64,000 nucleotides of DNA from an uncultured Varibaculum sp. (GTDB taxonomy: Bacteria; Actinomycetota; Actinomycetes; Actinomycetales; Actinomycetaceae), in the NCBI RefSeq assembly GCF_902489465.1, contig NZ_CABTZZ010000003.1, forward strand, positions 1-64,000, written 5' to 3'. The notes under the pieces are model-generated. The model did not search any database. It saw nothing but the letters and a program-made list of their open reading frames with translations, and was not told the origin of the DNA. This document shows positions 33,882-43,678 of this stretch, piece after piece. A program made the position numbers and the translations under genes. The number at the start of each line of letters is the position of its first letter. The first letter of the stretch is position 1.

Positions 33882-36800
33882 ATGCAGTTAAAAGTTCACC
33901 ATCAAGACCTGCAGGTCTTGCACGAAAATACTCTCCCGGCGCGGGCCTACTATATACCGCTCTCGCCGCTACGAGCTGCCAAAGAAGAAAACCGGGGACG
34001 TAACTTCAACTTAGAGCGCGAAGCCTCTGATCGTTTCCAGCTCTTGAATGGTGACTGGGACTTTGGGTATTACCCAAATCTAGAGGAGGTGCCCGCCGAC
34101 TTTTTTGCCCCCGAGGCTGCGGCACTACCGGATAGGATACCCGTGCCTGGCTCCTGGCAGCATCATGGATATGACCAGCATCAATACACCAACATTAACT
34201 ACCCCTTCCCCTTCGATCCGCCGCATGTTCCCCAAAGCAATCCCGCCGGAGCCTATCGCTACACCTTTAACTATGAACAAGACCCGGAAGCTCCGGGTGC
34301 CACCTTGGTTTTTGAAGGAGTAGATTCCTGCTTCTACCTGTGGATGAACGGTAAATATGTCGGTTATTCCCAGGTGACGCACGCTCAATCCGCTTTTGAT
34401 ATCACTGAATATCTAATAGAGGGGGAAAACACCCTGGCGGTACTGGTTTTCAAATGGTGTGATGGCTCCTACCTGGAAGACCAAGACAAGTTTCGCACTT
34501 CCGGAATTATTCGTGACACTTACCTGTTGAAACGGCCGCTCTCGCATCTAAATGACTATTTTGTTACTACCGATTTGCAGGATAATCAGGTAGAAGTAGC
34601 CCTGCGTGCCAACTTTAGTGGCGAGGCGCTGGACATTACCGCCACCCTAAGCGGTACTGAGGGCGAGGTAGGCAGCTGCGTCCTCGAGCCCTTCGCGGAT
34701 CCGCAGGGTATCTATACCCACTGCGCTAGGTTCACTGTCGAGAATCCCCGGCTGTGGCATCCGGGCGACCCCTATTTATATGACCTGGTAATGGCCAGCG
34801 AGGCCGAAGTGATTACCGAAAAAGTGGGGGTACGGGAAGTTACGATCGAGGACGCGGTGCTAAAATTCAACGGCAGCCCCATAAAAATAAAAGGGGTAAA
34901 TCGTCACGATAGCGACCCCGATTCCGGGCCGGTAGTGTCTATCGAGCATATTAAGCGGGATTTGCAGCTGTTGCGGCACCACAATATCAACGCAGTCCGC
35001 ACTGCCCACTATCCCAACTGTCCCCAGTTTTATCACCTGTGTGACCAGGCGGGATTTTATGTGATGAGCGAGGCCGATAACGAAAGCCACGGCACCCGCA
35101 ACCGCCTGCTAAAGGACGAATCCGAAGAGAATATTTTGGAGCATTGGAACCATCCGATTGCCAATAATCCCGAGTGGATAGCGGCCACGATGGATCGGAT
35201 GCAGCTGTGCGTCCACTCGGAAAAGAATCGTCCCAGTGTATTATCCTGGTCAGCAGGTAACGAATGTGCTTATGGCTGTACCTTCGAAAAATGCTTGGCT
35301 TGGGTAAAACAATTCGATCCCAGCCGGGTAACTCAATACGAAAGCGCGTTCTATCGGTCTACTGATCGCAAATATGACTACCAAAATATCGACCTGTATT
35401 CACGGATGTACCCGCCGCTATCTGACATTGAGGATTATCTGGAAAAACTGGGAGACAAACCCTTCCTCCTAGTTGAATACTGCCACGCTATGGGCAACGG
35501 CCCGGGCGACCTAGAAGAGTTCTGGGACAAAGTACGTTCCGACGCTCGCATGTGTGGCGGTTTCATCTGGGAGTGGTGTGACCATGCCGTAAGGGATAGT
35601 GAAGGGCATCTGCTTTACGGTGGCGATAGCGGCGAAGATCCCCACGATGGGAACTTCTGTGTAGACGGGTTGGTATCCCCAGAGCGGGTGCCTCATATCG
35701 GTCTGTTAGAAGCCAAGAATGTCTATCGCCCTTTGCGTTGTCAATATGATCAAGAAGGCGGAAAACTGCTGGTTACTAATACCGCCGACCATCTAAACGC
35801 CGCCGGTTTTACCTCCTTACGCTGGGTAAAAGTGGTAGACGGGCAGGAAGAAAGCGGCACTTTGGAAGTGCCCAATTTGCCCGCTCATGAAACGGTTGAG
35901 ATTCCCTTGCGGTTAGAAGTACCCGCACAAGGTCGCTGCTACCTGCGGGTAGAAACCTATTTAACCCAGCCCTTAGCCTTCCTAGAAGCCGGGCATTTTC
36001 TGGGGTTCGACGAGTTCGCCCTCAAGAACCCGAGCCCGCACACTCCCCGTGCCCTGGAGCTATTAAAAGCGGATGCCGAGGGAGACGGGACAGCTAAGAT
36101 AACGGAAGATCCCCTAGAAATATGCGTTGCTAGGGGGGATTATAAATACCGCTTCTCGCGTCATACCGGCATGCTGACTGGGATTGAGCTAGGCGGAAAA
36201 GAACTATTAAAGCAGCCGGCTGAATTAAATATTTGGCGGGCTCCCACCGATAACGATATGTATATTCGTCCCCTCTGGGAGCGGGTGCGCTATGACCGCG
36301 CCTACCCGCACGCGTATGAGATTCACGCCGATAATGAAGCCCGGGGCGCGGTGATCGGCGCCAAAGTGGCACTAGTGGCAAAAACCTTGCAGCCGCTGCT
36401 GAAGGCTCATATTGAGTGGATTATCAGGCTAGACGGAGTTTTGCAGGTAAACGCGAAGGTACGCCGGGATACCCAATTCCCCGAGTTGCCTCGTTTAGGG
36501 TTGCGTTTCTTCCTGGGCAAGTCTCTGAAACAGGCCACTTGGGCAGGGCTGGGTCCGCACGAAAACTATGTCGACAAGCGTCGTTCTAGTTGGCATGGAC
36601 GCTTCGAATCACCAGTTTCCGATTTGTTCCAAAATTATTTACGTCCGCAAGAAAACGGATCTCGCTCAGATTGCGACTATCTGTGCCTTGCCGGAAAAGA
36701 CCTGAAGATCGAGGTTGCCAGCGAGGAAGTATTTTCCTTTAACGCCAGTTATTACAGTCAAGAGGAGCTTACAGCTAAGCCTCATGACTATCAGTTAACG

Positions 36801-36941
36801 GAAGCTGATAGCACCATCTTGTGTCTGGACCACCTGATGGCGGGGATCGGTTCGCAAAGCTGCGGACCGAAACTACTGGAAAAATATCGGGTTGATTTCG
36901 AGACCAGCACGTTCTCTTTCACTATCCGTCTTTCCAACTAA
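33882..36941 (+). CDS. lacZ: Beta-galactosidase (GH2)
   Basis: 1019 aa from the ATG at 33882, which has GGAG 6 nt upstream; any longer frame would run through the tRNA-Ser gene. The length nearly equals E. coli LacZ. Acid/base Glu461 sits in WSAGNECAYG and the nucleophile Glu532 in LVEYCHAMGNGPG. Other family blocks: GVNRHDSDPDSG, INAVRTAHYPN, GGFIWEWCDHAV, and the C-terminal APTDND plus LGPHENYVDKRRSSWHG. No signal peptide, so it acts on imported lactose or galactosides in the cytoplasm. Convergent with galK; no permease or lac repressor is in the window. Confidence 0.95.
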   Translation: MQLKVHHQDLQVLHENTLPARAYYIPLSPLRAAKEENRGRNFNLEREASDRFQLLNGDWDFGYYPNLEEVPADFFAPEAAALPDRIPVPGSWQHHGYDQHQYTNINYPFPFDPPHVPQSNPAGAYRYTFNYEQDPEAPGATLVFEGVDSCFYLWMNGKYVGYSQVTHAQSAFDITEYLIEGENTLAVLVFKWCDGSYLEDQDKFRTSGIIRDTYLLKRPLSHLNDYFVTTDLQDNQVEVALRANFSGEALDITATLSGTEGEVGSCVLEPFADPQGIYTHCARFTVENPRLWHPGDPYLYDLVMASEAEVITEKVGVREVTIEDAVLKFNGSPIKIKGVNRHDSDPDSGPVVSIEHIKRDLQLLRHHNINAVRTAHYPNCPQFYHLCDQAGFYVMSEADNESHGTRNRLLKDESEENILEHWNHPIANNPEWIAATMDRMQLCVHSEKNRPSVLSWSAGNECAYGCTFEKCLAWVKQFDPSRVTQYESAFYRSTDRKYDYQNIDLYSRMYPPLSDIEDYLEKLGDKPFLLVEYCHAMGNGPGDLEEFWDKVRSDARMCGGFIWEWCDHAVRDSEGHLLYGGDSGEDPHDGNFCVDGLVSPERVPHIGLLEAKNVYRPLRCQYDQEGGKLLVTNTADHLNAAGFTSLRWVKVVDGQEESGTLEVPNLPAHETVEIPLRLEVPAQGRCYLRVETYLTQPLAFLEAGHFLGFDEFALKNPSPHTPRALELLKADAEGDGTAKITEDPLEICVARGDYKYRFSRHTGMLTGIELGGKELLKQPAELNIWRAPTDNDMYIRPLWERVRYDRAYPHAYEIHADNEARGAVIGAKVALVAKTLQPLLKAHIEWIIRLDGVLQVNAKVRRDTQFPELPRLGLRFFLGKSLKQATWAGLGPHENYVDKRRSSWHGRFESPVSDLFQNYLRPQENGSRSDCDYLCLAGKDLKIEVASEEVFSFNASYYSQEELTAKPHDYQLTEADSTILCLDHLMAGIGSQSCGPKLLEKYRVDFETSTFSFTIRLSN

Positions 36942-37002
36942 GTAAAAGGACAAGAAAGACCTAGCGGAAAAGAAATATCCAAAACGTTATAAGACTGTCG
37001 CC

Positions 37003-38304
37003 CTAATCGACTCTGCCGGCTGCTGCGGAGGGCAAGGCGCTAAGGAAGCGGGGTTGGTTAAAACCAGCCTCGGCGAAAGCGTCTAGTACGGCACTGGCAG
37101 TTGCCGCAAGCTGGTCGCTGCGAACCAGGGCGATAGCGCACCCTCCGAAGCCTCCTCCCGTCATCCTGGCTCCATAGGCGCCGGCCTTCCGGGCTGCTGC
37201 CACCGCAACATCTAGTTCTTTGCAGGTAACTTCGTAGTCGCGTCGTAAGGATTCGTGGGAGGCGTCTAGCAACTTGCGCCATTGATCTAGATCCGCGCCC
37301 GCCTCTAAAAGTTCACACAACCGTTGGCAGCGAGCAATCTCGGTAAGCACATGGCGTACTCGCGAAACCTGCTCCGCGTCCTTCAATTTATCCAGCTGCG
37401 ATTGCACCCAAGAGGGAGGATAGTCTGCAGCTTCTAAGTCGGTCAGGTTATCGGAGGGTGCAATACTCTTCGGTACCAGCTCACCAAGTTCTTTCACCCC
37501 CAAAACCCGGGCAGCCTCCTCACAGGCAGCTCGGCGTGCCCCGTACTGTCCATCAGCAAGATCATGGGAAGTGCAAGTATCAATCACCAGTAAGGACAGT
37601 CCCAAAGCTGGCAAATCAAAAGGATGGGAACGAGCTTGCCAAGTGGCACAATCCAGCTCTAGCACGCAGTCTTTTTCGCACAGCATCGAGGCCGATTGAT
37701 CCAGACCTCCGGTAGGAGCCCCAACATAGCGGTTCTCAGCTACCTTTCCCGCCTCTACCAGCAGTTTTCTTCCCTCAAAGCTTCCTGCCAGCCCCAGCGA
37801 AGCCAGGTCATCAATACCCACCGCGATCGCACATTCTAAAGCCGCGGAAGAAGACAGGCCGGCGCTTAAGGGAACACTGGAAGCTATCGCTACTTCTAAC
37901 CCCGGTACTTTCTGCGCTAGTTCTCGCGCTTTTTCTGGGTGACCGTTATCTTCAAGTACCCGTTTCAACCCCAAGATCACGCCCCCGACAAAAGCACCGG
38001 AGCCGCTAGCGGGATAGTTTTTTGCTAACTCTAAAAGGCTGTGAACGCTTAGCTGCGGGAAGTCTTCCGAAATAATTTTGAGCTGATCGTCCTCACGTAC
38101 CCGCAGGGCCACATAGATAGCGTGGGGGAGGGCGAGGGGCAGTGCCTTCCCGCCATTGTAGTCGGTGTGTTCCCCGATTATATTGACCCGTCCAGGAGCC
38201 CGCCAGACCCCCATCGGTTTCGTTGCAAAGGTTTCCTCGAAAAGCTCTCGAGCTCTGCGCGCGCCCTCTTGCGGATCATACGCGGGGATAAATTCCGGTT
38301 TCAT
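37003..38304 (-). CDS. galK: Galactokinase
   Basis: 433 aa. GHMP-kinase motifs: the galactokinase signature GRVNIIGEHTDYNGG (~38-52), PLSAGLSSSAALECA (~148-162; ATP loop) and the C-terminal GGFGGCAIAL. Phosphorylates galactose released by LacZ (Leloir pathway); galT and galE are not in the window. Somewhat longer than E. coli GalK (382 aa). A TTGACG box with 18-nt spacing to a TTCTAA lies just upstream of the ATG. The 61-bp gap to lacZ shows no terminator. Confidence 0.93.
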   Translation of the reverse strand: MKPEFIPAYDPQEGARRARELFEETFATKPMGVWRAPGRVNIIGEHTDYNGGKALPLALPHAIYVALRVREDDQLKIISEDFPQLSVHSLLELAKNYPASGSGAFVGGVILGLKRVLEDNGHPEKARELAQKVPGLEVAIASSVPLSAGLSSSAALECAIAVGIDDLASLGLAGSFEGRKLLVEAGKVAENRYVGAPTGGLDQSASMLCEKDCVLELDCATWQARSHPFDLPALGLSLLVIDTCTSHDLADGQYGARRAACEEAARVLGVKELGELVPKSIAPSDNLTDLEAADYPPSWVQSQLDKLKDAEQVSRVRHVLTEIARCQRLCELLEAGADLDQWRKLLDASHESLRRDYEVTCKELDVAVAAARKAGAYGARMTGGGFGGCAIALVRSDQLAATASAVLDAFAEAGFNQPRFLSALPSAAAGRVD

Positions 38305-38379
38305 GGTTGCGTTAGAACCTTTCTATTTGGCCTGGCGTCAACCAGTCTACCTTGCAGATAACCCCCGCAGGGAGGGTTT

Positions 38380-39306
38380 CTAAAATAGCAGCCGAGACAG
38401 ACGCTGGCGCGCCAATTTCACTGCCTCGGGGTTGCGAGACAGGCGGAATAGTTCCAGAAGCCGTTCTCGGTACTCGTCGCGCTCCTCGTCAGCAGACTTT
38501 GCAATCAGGGACAGCAATAGATCGAAAGCTTGCGGTTCATTACCGGCTTGGAAAAAACGATCCGCCAAAACTAGAGGATCGGAGTCGTCTTGGCCTTCTT
38601 CAGTCTGCAAACGCTGCGCAATAGATACTTTGTCCACCAGTGCCTGATAGCGGGAGGAGTCTTCGGGGCGGTTCCGCAGTAGCTTTTGCGCCTGCTTCAT
38701 AGCCTCTGCATATTCGCCTGCTTCGACCAACGCTTCCACCGCTTTTTCTTCTTCACTTCGCGGATCTTCCTGGCCCGAGTCAGCTTCTCCTGCCATGACG
38801 CCGGTCAGTCCTGCCTGCCCAGCAATCTGTAAGACTTGATCGATCAGCGGTTTAATCTGGGCCTTGGGCTGCGCCCCTTGGAAAAGAGGGGCAGGTCTAC
38901 CCCCGATCAGCGCCACCACCATTGGGATGGATTGCGCCTGGAATGCCTGCGCTAACTGCGGAGAATCATCCACATTGATTTTCACCAATTGGAATCGTCC
39001 CTGATATTCGCGCGCCAGTTCCTCTAGAATCGGGCCGAGCTGTTTGCAAGGTCCGCACCAGGGAGCCCACAAATCGATGATTACCGGCACTTTAAGTGAG
39101 GTTTCAGCGACTTCCTCAAAAGTGTCATCGCCAGCGTCGCGAATAAAAGGACCTGCAATCACGGCACCGCCATTTTGTTTTAGCCTGCCCCCACCATTAG
39201 CTGGAGCTTTGCTTGCGGTAGGATTATCCGTCAATCCTGGTTGAGAATCCGTTGCAGTCTTAGCAGCAAATTGGGATAAATCTACTGCTCCATGTGTTTG
39301 TGCCAA
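38380..39306 (-). CDS. CnoX-like thioredoxin with TPR tail
   Basis: 308 aa, TTG start with AAGGATGG upstream. A disordered N-terminal stretch (~1-55) precedes a thioredoxin domain (~58-165) with the intact active site WCGPC (83-87) and the cis-Pro phrase SIPMVV. A helical TPR-like tail (~185-308) follows, as in E. coli CnoX (YbbN), a chaperedoxin that protects proteins under oxidative stress. Unlike E. coli CnoX, which has SxxC, the CxxC pair here is complete, so it may be redox-active. Last gene of a three-gene minus-strand run. Confidence 0.85.
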   Translation of the reverse strand: MAQTHGAVDLSQFAAKTATDSQPGLTDNPTASKAPANGGGRLKQNGGAVIAGPFIRDAGDDTFEEVAETSLKVPVIIDLWAPWCGPCKQLGPILEELAREYQGRFQLVKINVDDSPQLAQAFQAQSIPMVVALIGGRPAPLFQGAQPKAQIKPLIDQVLQIAGQAGLTGVMAGEADSGQEDPRSEEEKAVEALVEAGEYAEAMKQAQKLLRNRPEDSSRYQALVDKVSIAQRLQTEEGQDDSDPLVLADRFFQAGNEPQAFDLLLSLIAKSADEERDEYRERLLELFRLSRNPEAVKLARQRLSRLLF

Positions 39307-39318
39307 TCGAAACCATCC

Positions 39319-40326
39319 TTACTTAGCGGCCGCCGTTAACACTTCCGAAGCCGCGATTACCCGCACCTTGCCATCTTTGGTGCCCTTGGGTGGTATCTGC
39401 AGTAACACGCAGATAACTCGGCTCCAGGAAGCTTGTTTGGTGACCTTGCCGTTGTCCAGCAGATTAACCACATCACCGCTGAGGGTGATCGGTTTATCTT
39501 TAGCTACGTCCGTCAGCTTAACTTCTTGGGTGTAGGTGGTCGCCACCAGTGCCCCATTTTTCGCGGGCAGATTAATCGCCAGGGTGTTATTTTTAAAATC
39601 AGTAGGAGTTACGGTGGATGCTACTTTACCGGCGTTGCCTACTCCCTCGGTCAATGCCTTCAATTCTGCGCGTTTGCCTTCCATGAGGGGATCCACAAAC
39701 ACTTTGTCGGCATTTTTTGCTTTGGCGTCGAAGACAGACTGCGCCCAAGTGTTGACCGCTACTTCCGGGGAGAACATCAGGTTTGCATCGCTAGCAAGAT
39801 CTAAAGGCTGTGATCCCCGTGCTACCACGTCAGTTTCTGGCAAGGAGGCCTTTGGCAGTAGCTGCATCCACTGCCAAAGTTGATAGGGGCTGGTTGCCTG
39901 GTTTTGACGGATTATTTCCACATATTTTGCACCATTGCTATCTGCCCCCGTCACGTTAAGCAAAGCGCGTGGCCATTTGTTTCCAGAGGTTACGGTAGTG
40001 ATTTCCGAGGACGCAGGCAGCGCAGTTGGAACCGCTTGGTTGTTCTTTTGATGCATCTGGTATTGCGCGGTGCGCATGGCCAGTGCGGGACCGGCCACTC
40101 TGGGTTTTAGTGCTCCGGCATCAAATTTGGCGTCTCCGGCTGCTAAAGCGGAGTTAACTGCTTTAAGGATGGGGTCTACCTGTTCGACTCGCAAAGCTGG
40201 ATAAGTCTCGGTGGGAGCAGAACTTGGTACCTCTTTCCGCTCAGCGGCACTAGTGCATCCTGCCAGGCTGGTTATTGCCAGGCAGCTAGCTGCGGTAACG
40301 GACAATAGTACTCGCATTTTTCTCAT
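39319..40326 (-). CDS. Lipoprotein of unknown function
   Basis: 335 aa. Signal peptide with lipobox LAGC (Cys24): basic start, hydrophobic core LLSVTAASCLAITS. The mature part shows no catalytic motif that I recognise; it reads as an alpha/beta extracellular protein. Its ATG overlaps the stop of the upstream membrane-protein gene by 4 nt and has AAGGAGG about 9 nt upstream. Operon with the repeat-containing membrane protein and the CnoX-like thioredoxin. Confidence 0.75.
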   Translation of the reverse strand: MRKMRVLLSVTAASCLAITSLAGCTSAAERKEVPSSAPTETYPALRVEQVDPILKAVNSALAAGDAKFDAGALKPRVAGPALAMRTAQYQMHQKNNQAVPTALPASSEITTVTSGNKWPRALLNVTGADSNGAKYVEIIRQNQATSPYQLWQWMQLLPKASLPETDVVARGSQPLDLASDANLMFSPEVAVNTWAQSVFDAKAKNADKVFVDPLMEGKRAELKALTEGVGNAGKVASTVTPTDFKNNTLAINLPAKNGALVATTYTQEVKLTDVAKDKPITLSGDVVNLLDNGKVTKQASWSRVICVLLQIPPKGTKDGKVRVIAASEVLTAAAK

Positions 40327-41903
40327 CGGTTGCTACCTCCTTGGCTCTGGTCAAAGGTAGATTCACCTTCGAAATCTGCCATATCAGGTCCATCTCCTAA
40401 TCCGTCCAGGTCGAAGTCATCGTCCTCGAACCATTCTTCGGCGCGCTCAGGAGCTACCTCCGCTTGCGCGGCGGGAGGTTGATAAGAGTCCGCCGGGTTG
40501 TAGGAGGCTTCTGGTTGGTATGACTGTGCCGGCTGCGGTGAGACGGCAGGGTTATAGGAGGCCTGTGGCTGATAGGAAGCCTGTGGCTGGTAGGAGTCCG
40601 CTGGTTGTAAAGAGGCCCCTGGGCTGTAGGAGTCCGCTGGCTGGTAGGAGTGTGCCGGTTGTAGTGAGGCAGCTGGGTTGTAAGAGGCTTCTGGTTGGTA
40701 TGACTGTGCCGGCTGCGGTGAGACGGCAGGGTTATAGGAGGCCTGTGGCTGGTAGGAGTCCTCTGGCCGGTAAGAATCCTCCGGTTGTAAAGAGGCCCCT
40801 GGGCTGTAGGAGTGTGCCGGTTGTAGTGAGGCCGCCGGGCTGTAAGAGGCCTGTGGCTGGTAAGAATCCTCCGGTTGTGAAGAAGTAGCCGGGTTAAATG
40901 AAGCCTCCCCGGCGACCTCAGGGAGCGGAGAATACGCCGCCGGCTGCAGACTTTGCGTAGGTAACGACAGCTCTGCCGCTGGCATCGTGGGAGCTGAAAC
41001 TTCCTCAGTAGCTGGAACTTCTGGGGTCACCGAATCTGCAGCTTCGGGATTGATCGCTTGTCCGTCAGCATCAGTGCGGATTACCGGCACCAAACCGGTG
41101 GGGAACTTGACCCCTTCCACTTCGATGGTGGCCTCCCCGCGTTCGCGGGCTTTGCGTAATTCCGAACGCGAGGGCGGTTTAGTAACCGCATTGAGTGCAG
41201 GTATCTGCACGGTTTGCTCTCCTTGCGCCGCGGCTTCCTGGGCGCGCTGCTCACGGCGCTTACGTATTTCTGCCTCTTCTTTAGCTGCTGCTATGGCCAG
41301 CCGATTGATTACCACAGCAACCACTGCGCCGATTAACATCAATAGCAGCCCCGCGATCAGCAGTGGCCAGAACCAAGGGGTAGAAACTGGCTGTGTCCAC
41401 TGCAAAGTCAGCTGGACGTTTCCTTCCTCTGACCAAGCAATCAGAGACCATGCGCCCTCGGAACGATCCCAAGTTTCGCTGATCTGGCCGGTATCTACCT
41501 CTTTATATTCGACCCACATATCCTTTCCGGCAGCTTCTCCGGGTTGGCGCGGATCTGCTTTCCCCTGATGTGGTTGGGTCAGTAGGGTGGTGTCATCTTT
41601 TTGTCCGGTAACTTCCACGTAATTTTGGTCAGCTGCCCAAGCAGTCACATCGGCAGACCGGCCGATCGCTAAGGCTACTTTTCCTTGCCCGGCGACGGTA
41701 ATTTTGGTAGGGGAGTCATAAAGTTCAAACATTCCCGGTCGGGTAATCGCTAAAGCTTGCTTTTGACTACTAGTAGGTAAAGATGCTGAGACCTGCGGAT
41801 TTGGTTTCCAGATGGTCGCGTTACCTACACCTGCTAAGGCCACCAGAGCTCCCGCTATTACTAAAAGTAGTGGAAGCCAATACCTACGTAAGAAAATGTT
41901 CAC
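40323..41903 (-). CDS. Membrane protein with long Tyr/Pro/Gln-rich repeat region
   Basis: 526 aa, GTG start after GAGGGG. Membrane helix at ~8-30, an extracellular beta-rich domain (~30-165), a second helix (~178-203) and a cytoplasmic tail. The tail has a coiled-coil stretch rich in Arg and Glu (~208-235) and a repeat region (~335-495) built from units of the type SYxPxAS/SYNPAxS/QPAxSY, with a 180-nt near-identical duplication at DNA level. The end (~500-526) is strongly acidic (EEWFEDDDFD). The layout (two helices around a small extracellular domain and a disordered cytoplasmic tail) suggests an envelope or division scaffold; divergent from the DivIVA-like gene. Family not recognised. Confidence 0.7.
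   Translation of the reverse strand: MNIFLRRYWLPLLLVIAGALVALAGVGNATIWKPNPQVSASLPTSSQKQALAITRPGMFELYDSPTKITVAGQGKVALAIGRSADVTAWAADQNYVEVTGQKDDTTLLTQPHQGKADPRQPGEAAGKDMWVEYKEVDTGQISETWDRSEGAWSLIAWSEEGNVQLTLQWTQPVSTPWFWPLLIAGLLLMLIGAVVAVVINRLAIAAAKEEAEIRKRREQRAQEAAAQGEQTVQIPALNAVTKPPSRSELRKARERGEATIEVEGVKFPTGLVPVIRTDADGQAINPEAADSVTPEVPATEEVSAPTMPAAELSLPTQSLQPAAYSPLPEVAGEASFNPATSSQPEDSYQPQASYSPAASLQPAHSYSPGASLQPEDSYRPEDSYQPQASYNPAVSPQPAQSYQPEASYNPAASLQPAHSYQPADSYSPGASLQPADSYQPQASYQPQASYNPAVSPQPAQSYQPEASYNPADSYQPPAAQAEVAPERAEEWFEDDDFDLDGLGDGPDMADFEGESTFDQSQGGSNR
40496..40905. repeat. In-frame tandem repeats in the 526-aa gene
   Basis: Degenerate 24-36-nt units (TAGGAGGCTTCTGGTTGGTA, AGGAGTCCGCTGGTTG and related). 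A block of about 75 nt starting at 40501 recurs almost exactly 180 nt later at 40681, so the array grew partly by segmental duplication. All changes keep frame and the SYxP pattern. Prone to length variation between strains. Confidence 0.8.
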
Positions 41904-42138
41904 CAGTTTCCCCTCAAGTCGTTGCCGGACAACTATAACTACACTTTACTTGCTTTGCTGCGGTGACGTTTATACCCGGTTAGGGTGTGACTAGGGTCAA
42001 TTTTACCGTAACGTTTGGTTTCAGGCTGAAATAAGTGAAAGACTAGGCAATGATACGGGGTTTCGCACTCCTCAAGTAATGGAATAAAATGTTCCGAGTA
42101 ATGCCTAATCTCAGCGGCTCATCTTCAGGGAGGACCAG

Positions 42139-43524
42139 GTGGAAGAACAAACTGATTTCCCGATCGTAATGCGCGGTTATGATCGTGTTCAGGTCGATTT
42201 GCAGATTCAAACTTTGAATAACCAGATTACCGAGTTGCAGCAGAAGCTGGACACGGTTGACCAGCGCAATGTGGATTTAGGGGAACAACTAGCTGAAGCA
42301 CAAAAGCAGCTGCGTTCTTCTGATCGTAGTTCTTACACGGGGATCGGCGCCCGGATAGAACAGCTGCTACGCAGCGCGGAAGAACAATCAACCGCGGTCA
42401 TCAATAAGGCCAATGCGGAGGCCGAGCAGCTGATGGAAAAGACCCGCAAGAACGCTCAGGATATGTCCGAGCGGGCAGAGGCGGAAGCTGCTTCCCTGAT
42501 TTCAGAGGCACGGCGCGAGGCTGAAGAACGTACCACCACCGCGGCCACCGAATCCGAGACAGTGCTGACTAACGCCCAGCATCGGGCGGACGAACTGGTT
42601 GCCGCGGCAGAGCGGGAAGCCTCCTCTTTGCGGGCAGAGACCAACACTCAGGTCTCTGACCTGAAAGCAACCGTTGACCGGGAAACCGAATTGCAGCGGG
42701 CTCAGGCCGAAAAAGACTATGTAGAAATGCGGGTTAAAGCTGAGCAAGAAGCTTCCCAACTCCGCAATGATGCGACTGCAGAGGCACAGGCACTGCGCGA
42801 GTCCTCTCTGACCGAGGCTACCAAGACTCGGGAAGAAGCTAAAGAACAGGCAGAAAAGGCTTTGGCAGATGCCCGCAGTCAGTCCGAAAGCATTTTGAAG
42901 GAAGCGCGGGAAAGCGCGGATAGCATCCGTTCGGAGATCCAACAGATGCGCCAAGAGGCCGAAACGGAGATCGCGGCCGCTCGTGCCGCCGCTCGGGAGG
43001 CTGATGCTCAAGCTCATGAGCAGTCTCGTTCCGAAACCTCCGCGATGGTGGCCGCCGCTAAAGCACAAGTTGCTGACGCCGAGAAACACTTGGGTGAAAC
43101 TTTGCAGCGGGCAGAACGCTTGCTGACCGATACTGATGCGGTCGTACGTCGCCGCCAGGAAGATGCACGTCGCGCGGCAGAAGCCACCATTGCAGCTGCC
43201 GAGGGCGAAGCCGAGCAGGTGCGTGAAGCTGCTCGTATCGAAGCTCAGGCAGAGCGGGCCGCTGCGCAACGCACCGTGGAGCGCCTGGAGCGTCAACGCG
43301 AATCCATCGCCGCCTACCTCGAAGAAATGCGGGGCTTGCTGGGCTCTGAGACCGCTACTGGTCTCGAGGGGCTAACCCCCATGCAGCAGTTGCCGGCAGT
43401 GCTAACACAGGAAACTGAGGAAGCCGAGGGCGAACAGCCGGCTCCGGTAGAACCGCCGGTATCGCCAGCAACTCCTGATGAAGAATCGGCAGCTACCGAT
43501 CTGTTTACCAGCGATGAACAGTAA
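42139..43524 (+). CDS. DivIVA-like coiled-coil protein
   Basis: 461 aa, GTG start after AGGGAGGACC. The N-terminus FPIVMRGYDRVQVDLQIQTL resembles the DivIVA membrane-binding domain (RGYDxxqVD). From ~30 to ~395 it is continuous Ala/Glu/Arg/Gln-rich heptad coiled coil without Pro or Gly. The C-terminal 60 residues are acidic and Pro-rich. Long DivIVA/Scy/FilP-type proteins organise polar growth and division in actinobacteria. Divergent from the 526-aa membrane protein; closed by a strong terminator palindrome. Confidence 0.8.
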   Translation: MEEQTDFPIVMRGYDRVQVDLQIQTLNNQITELQQKLDTVDQRNVDLGEQLAEAQKQLRSSDRSSYTGIGARIEQLLRSAEEQSTAVINKANAEAEQLMEKTRKNAQDMSERAEAEAASLISEARREAEERTTTAATESETVLTNAQHRADELVAAAEREASSLRAETNTQVSDLKATVDRETELQRAQAEKDYVEMRVKAEQEASQLRNDATAEAQALRESSLTEATKTREEAKEQAEKALADARSQSESILKEARESADSIRSEIQQMRQEAETEIAAARAAAREADAQAHEQSRSETSAMVAAAKAQVADAEKHLGETLQRAERLLTDTDAVVRRRQEDARRAAEATIAAAEGEAEQVREAARIEAQAERAAAQRTVERLERQRESIAAYLEEMRGLLGSETATGLEGLTPMQQLPAVLTQETEEAEGEQPAPVEPPVSPATPDEESAATDLFTSDEQ

Positions 43525-43545
43525 ACGGAATAAGCTCATTTAACT

Positions 43546-43589
43546 AACTTTGGGCGCGTCTTTGGTATACCAAAGACGCGCCCAAAGTT
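43546..43589. terminator. Perfect 44-nt palindromic bidirectional terminator
   Basis: AACTTTGGGCGCGTCTTTGG, then TATA at the centre, then the exact complement, with T-runs on the plus side (GTTTTTG). It lies between the convergent DivIVA-like and PFL genes and can serve both. A complete 22-bp dyad is unusual for a terminator. Confidence 0.85.
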
Positions 43590-43678
43590 TTTGACGGCTG
43601 CTCTCAGACAATTGTCTGCCCACTCTGGCGGCAGAAAGTATTCTGGGGCGCCGCAGCTGTCTAAGCGGGTTGTCTACG

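Noticed and set aside
40496..40905. CRISPR-like array
   Set aside because: Repeats are in-frame, degenerate, without unique spacers, and encode a regular SYxP peptide pattern.
42502..43296. 264-codon minus-strand ORF opposite the DivIVA-like gene
   Set aside because: It is a mirror of the Ala/Glu-rich coiled-coil codons; Ser/Phe/Leu/Gly-rich product with no start site.
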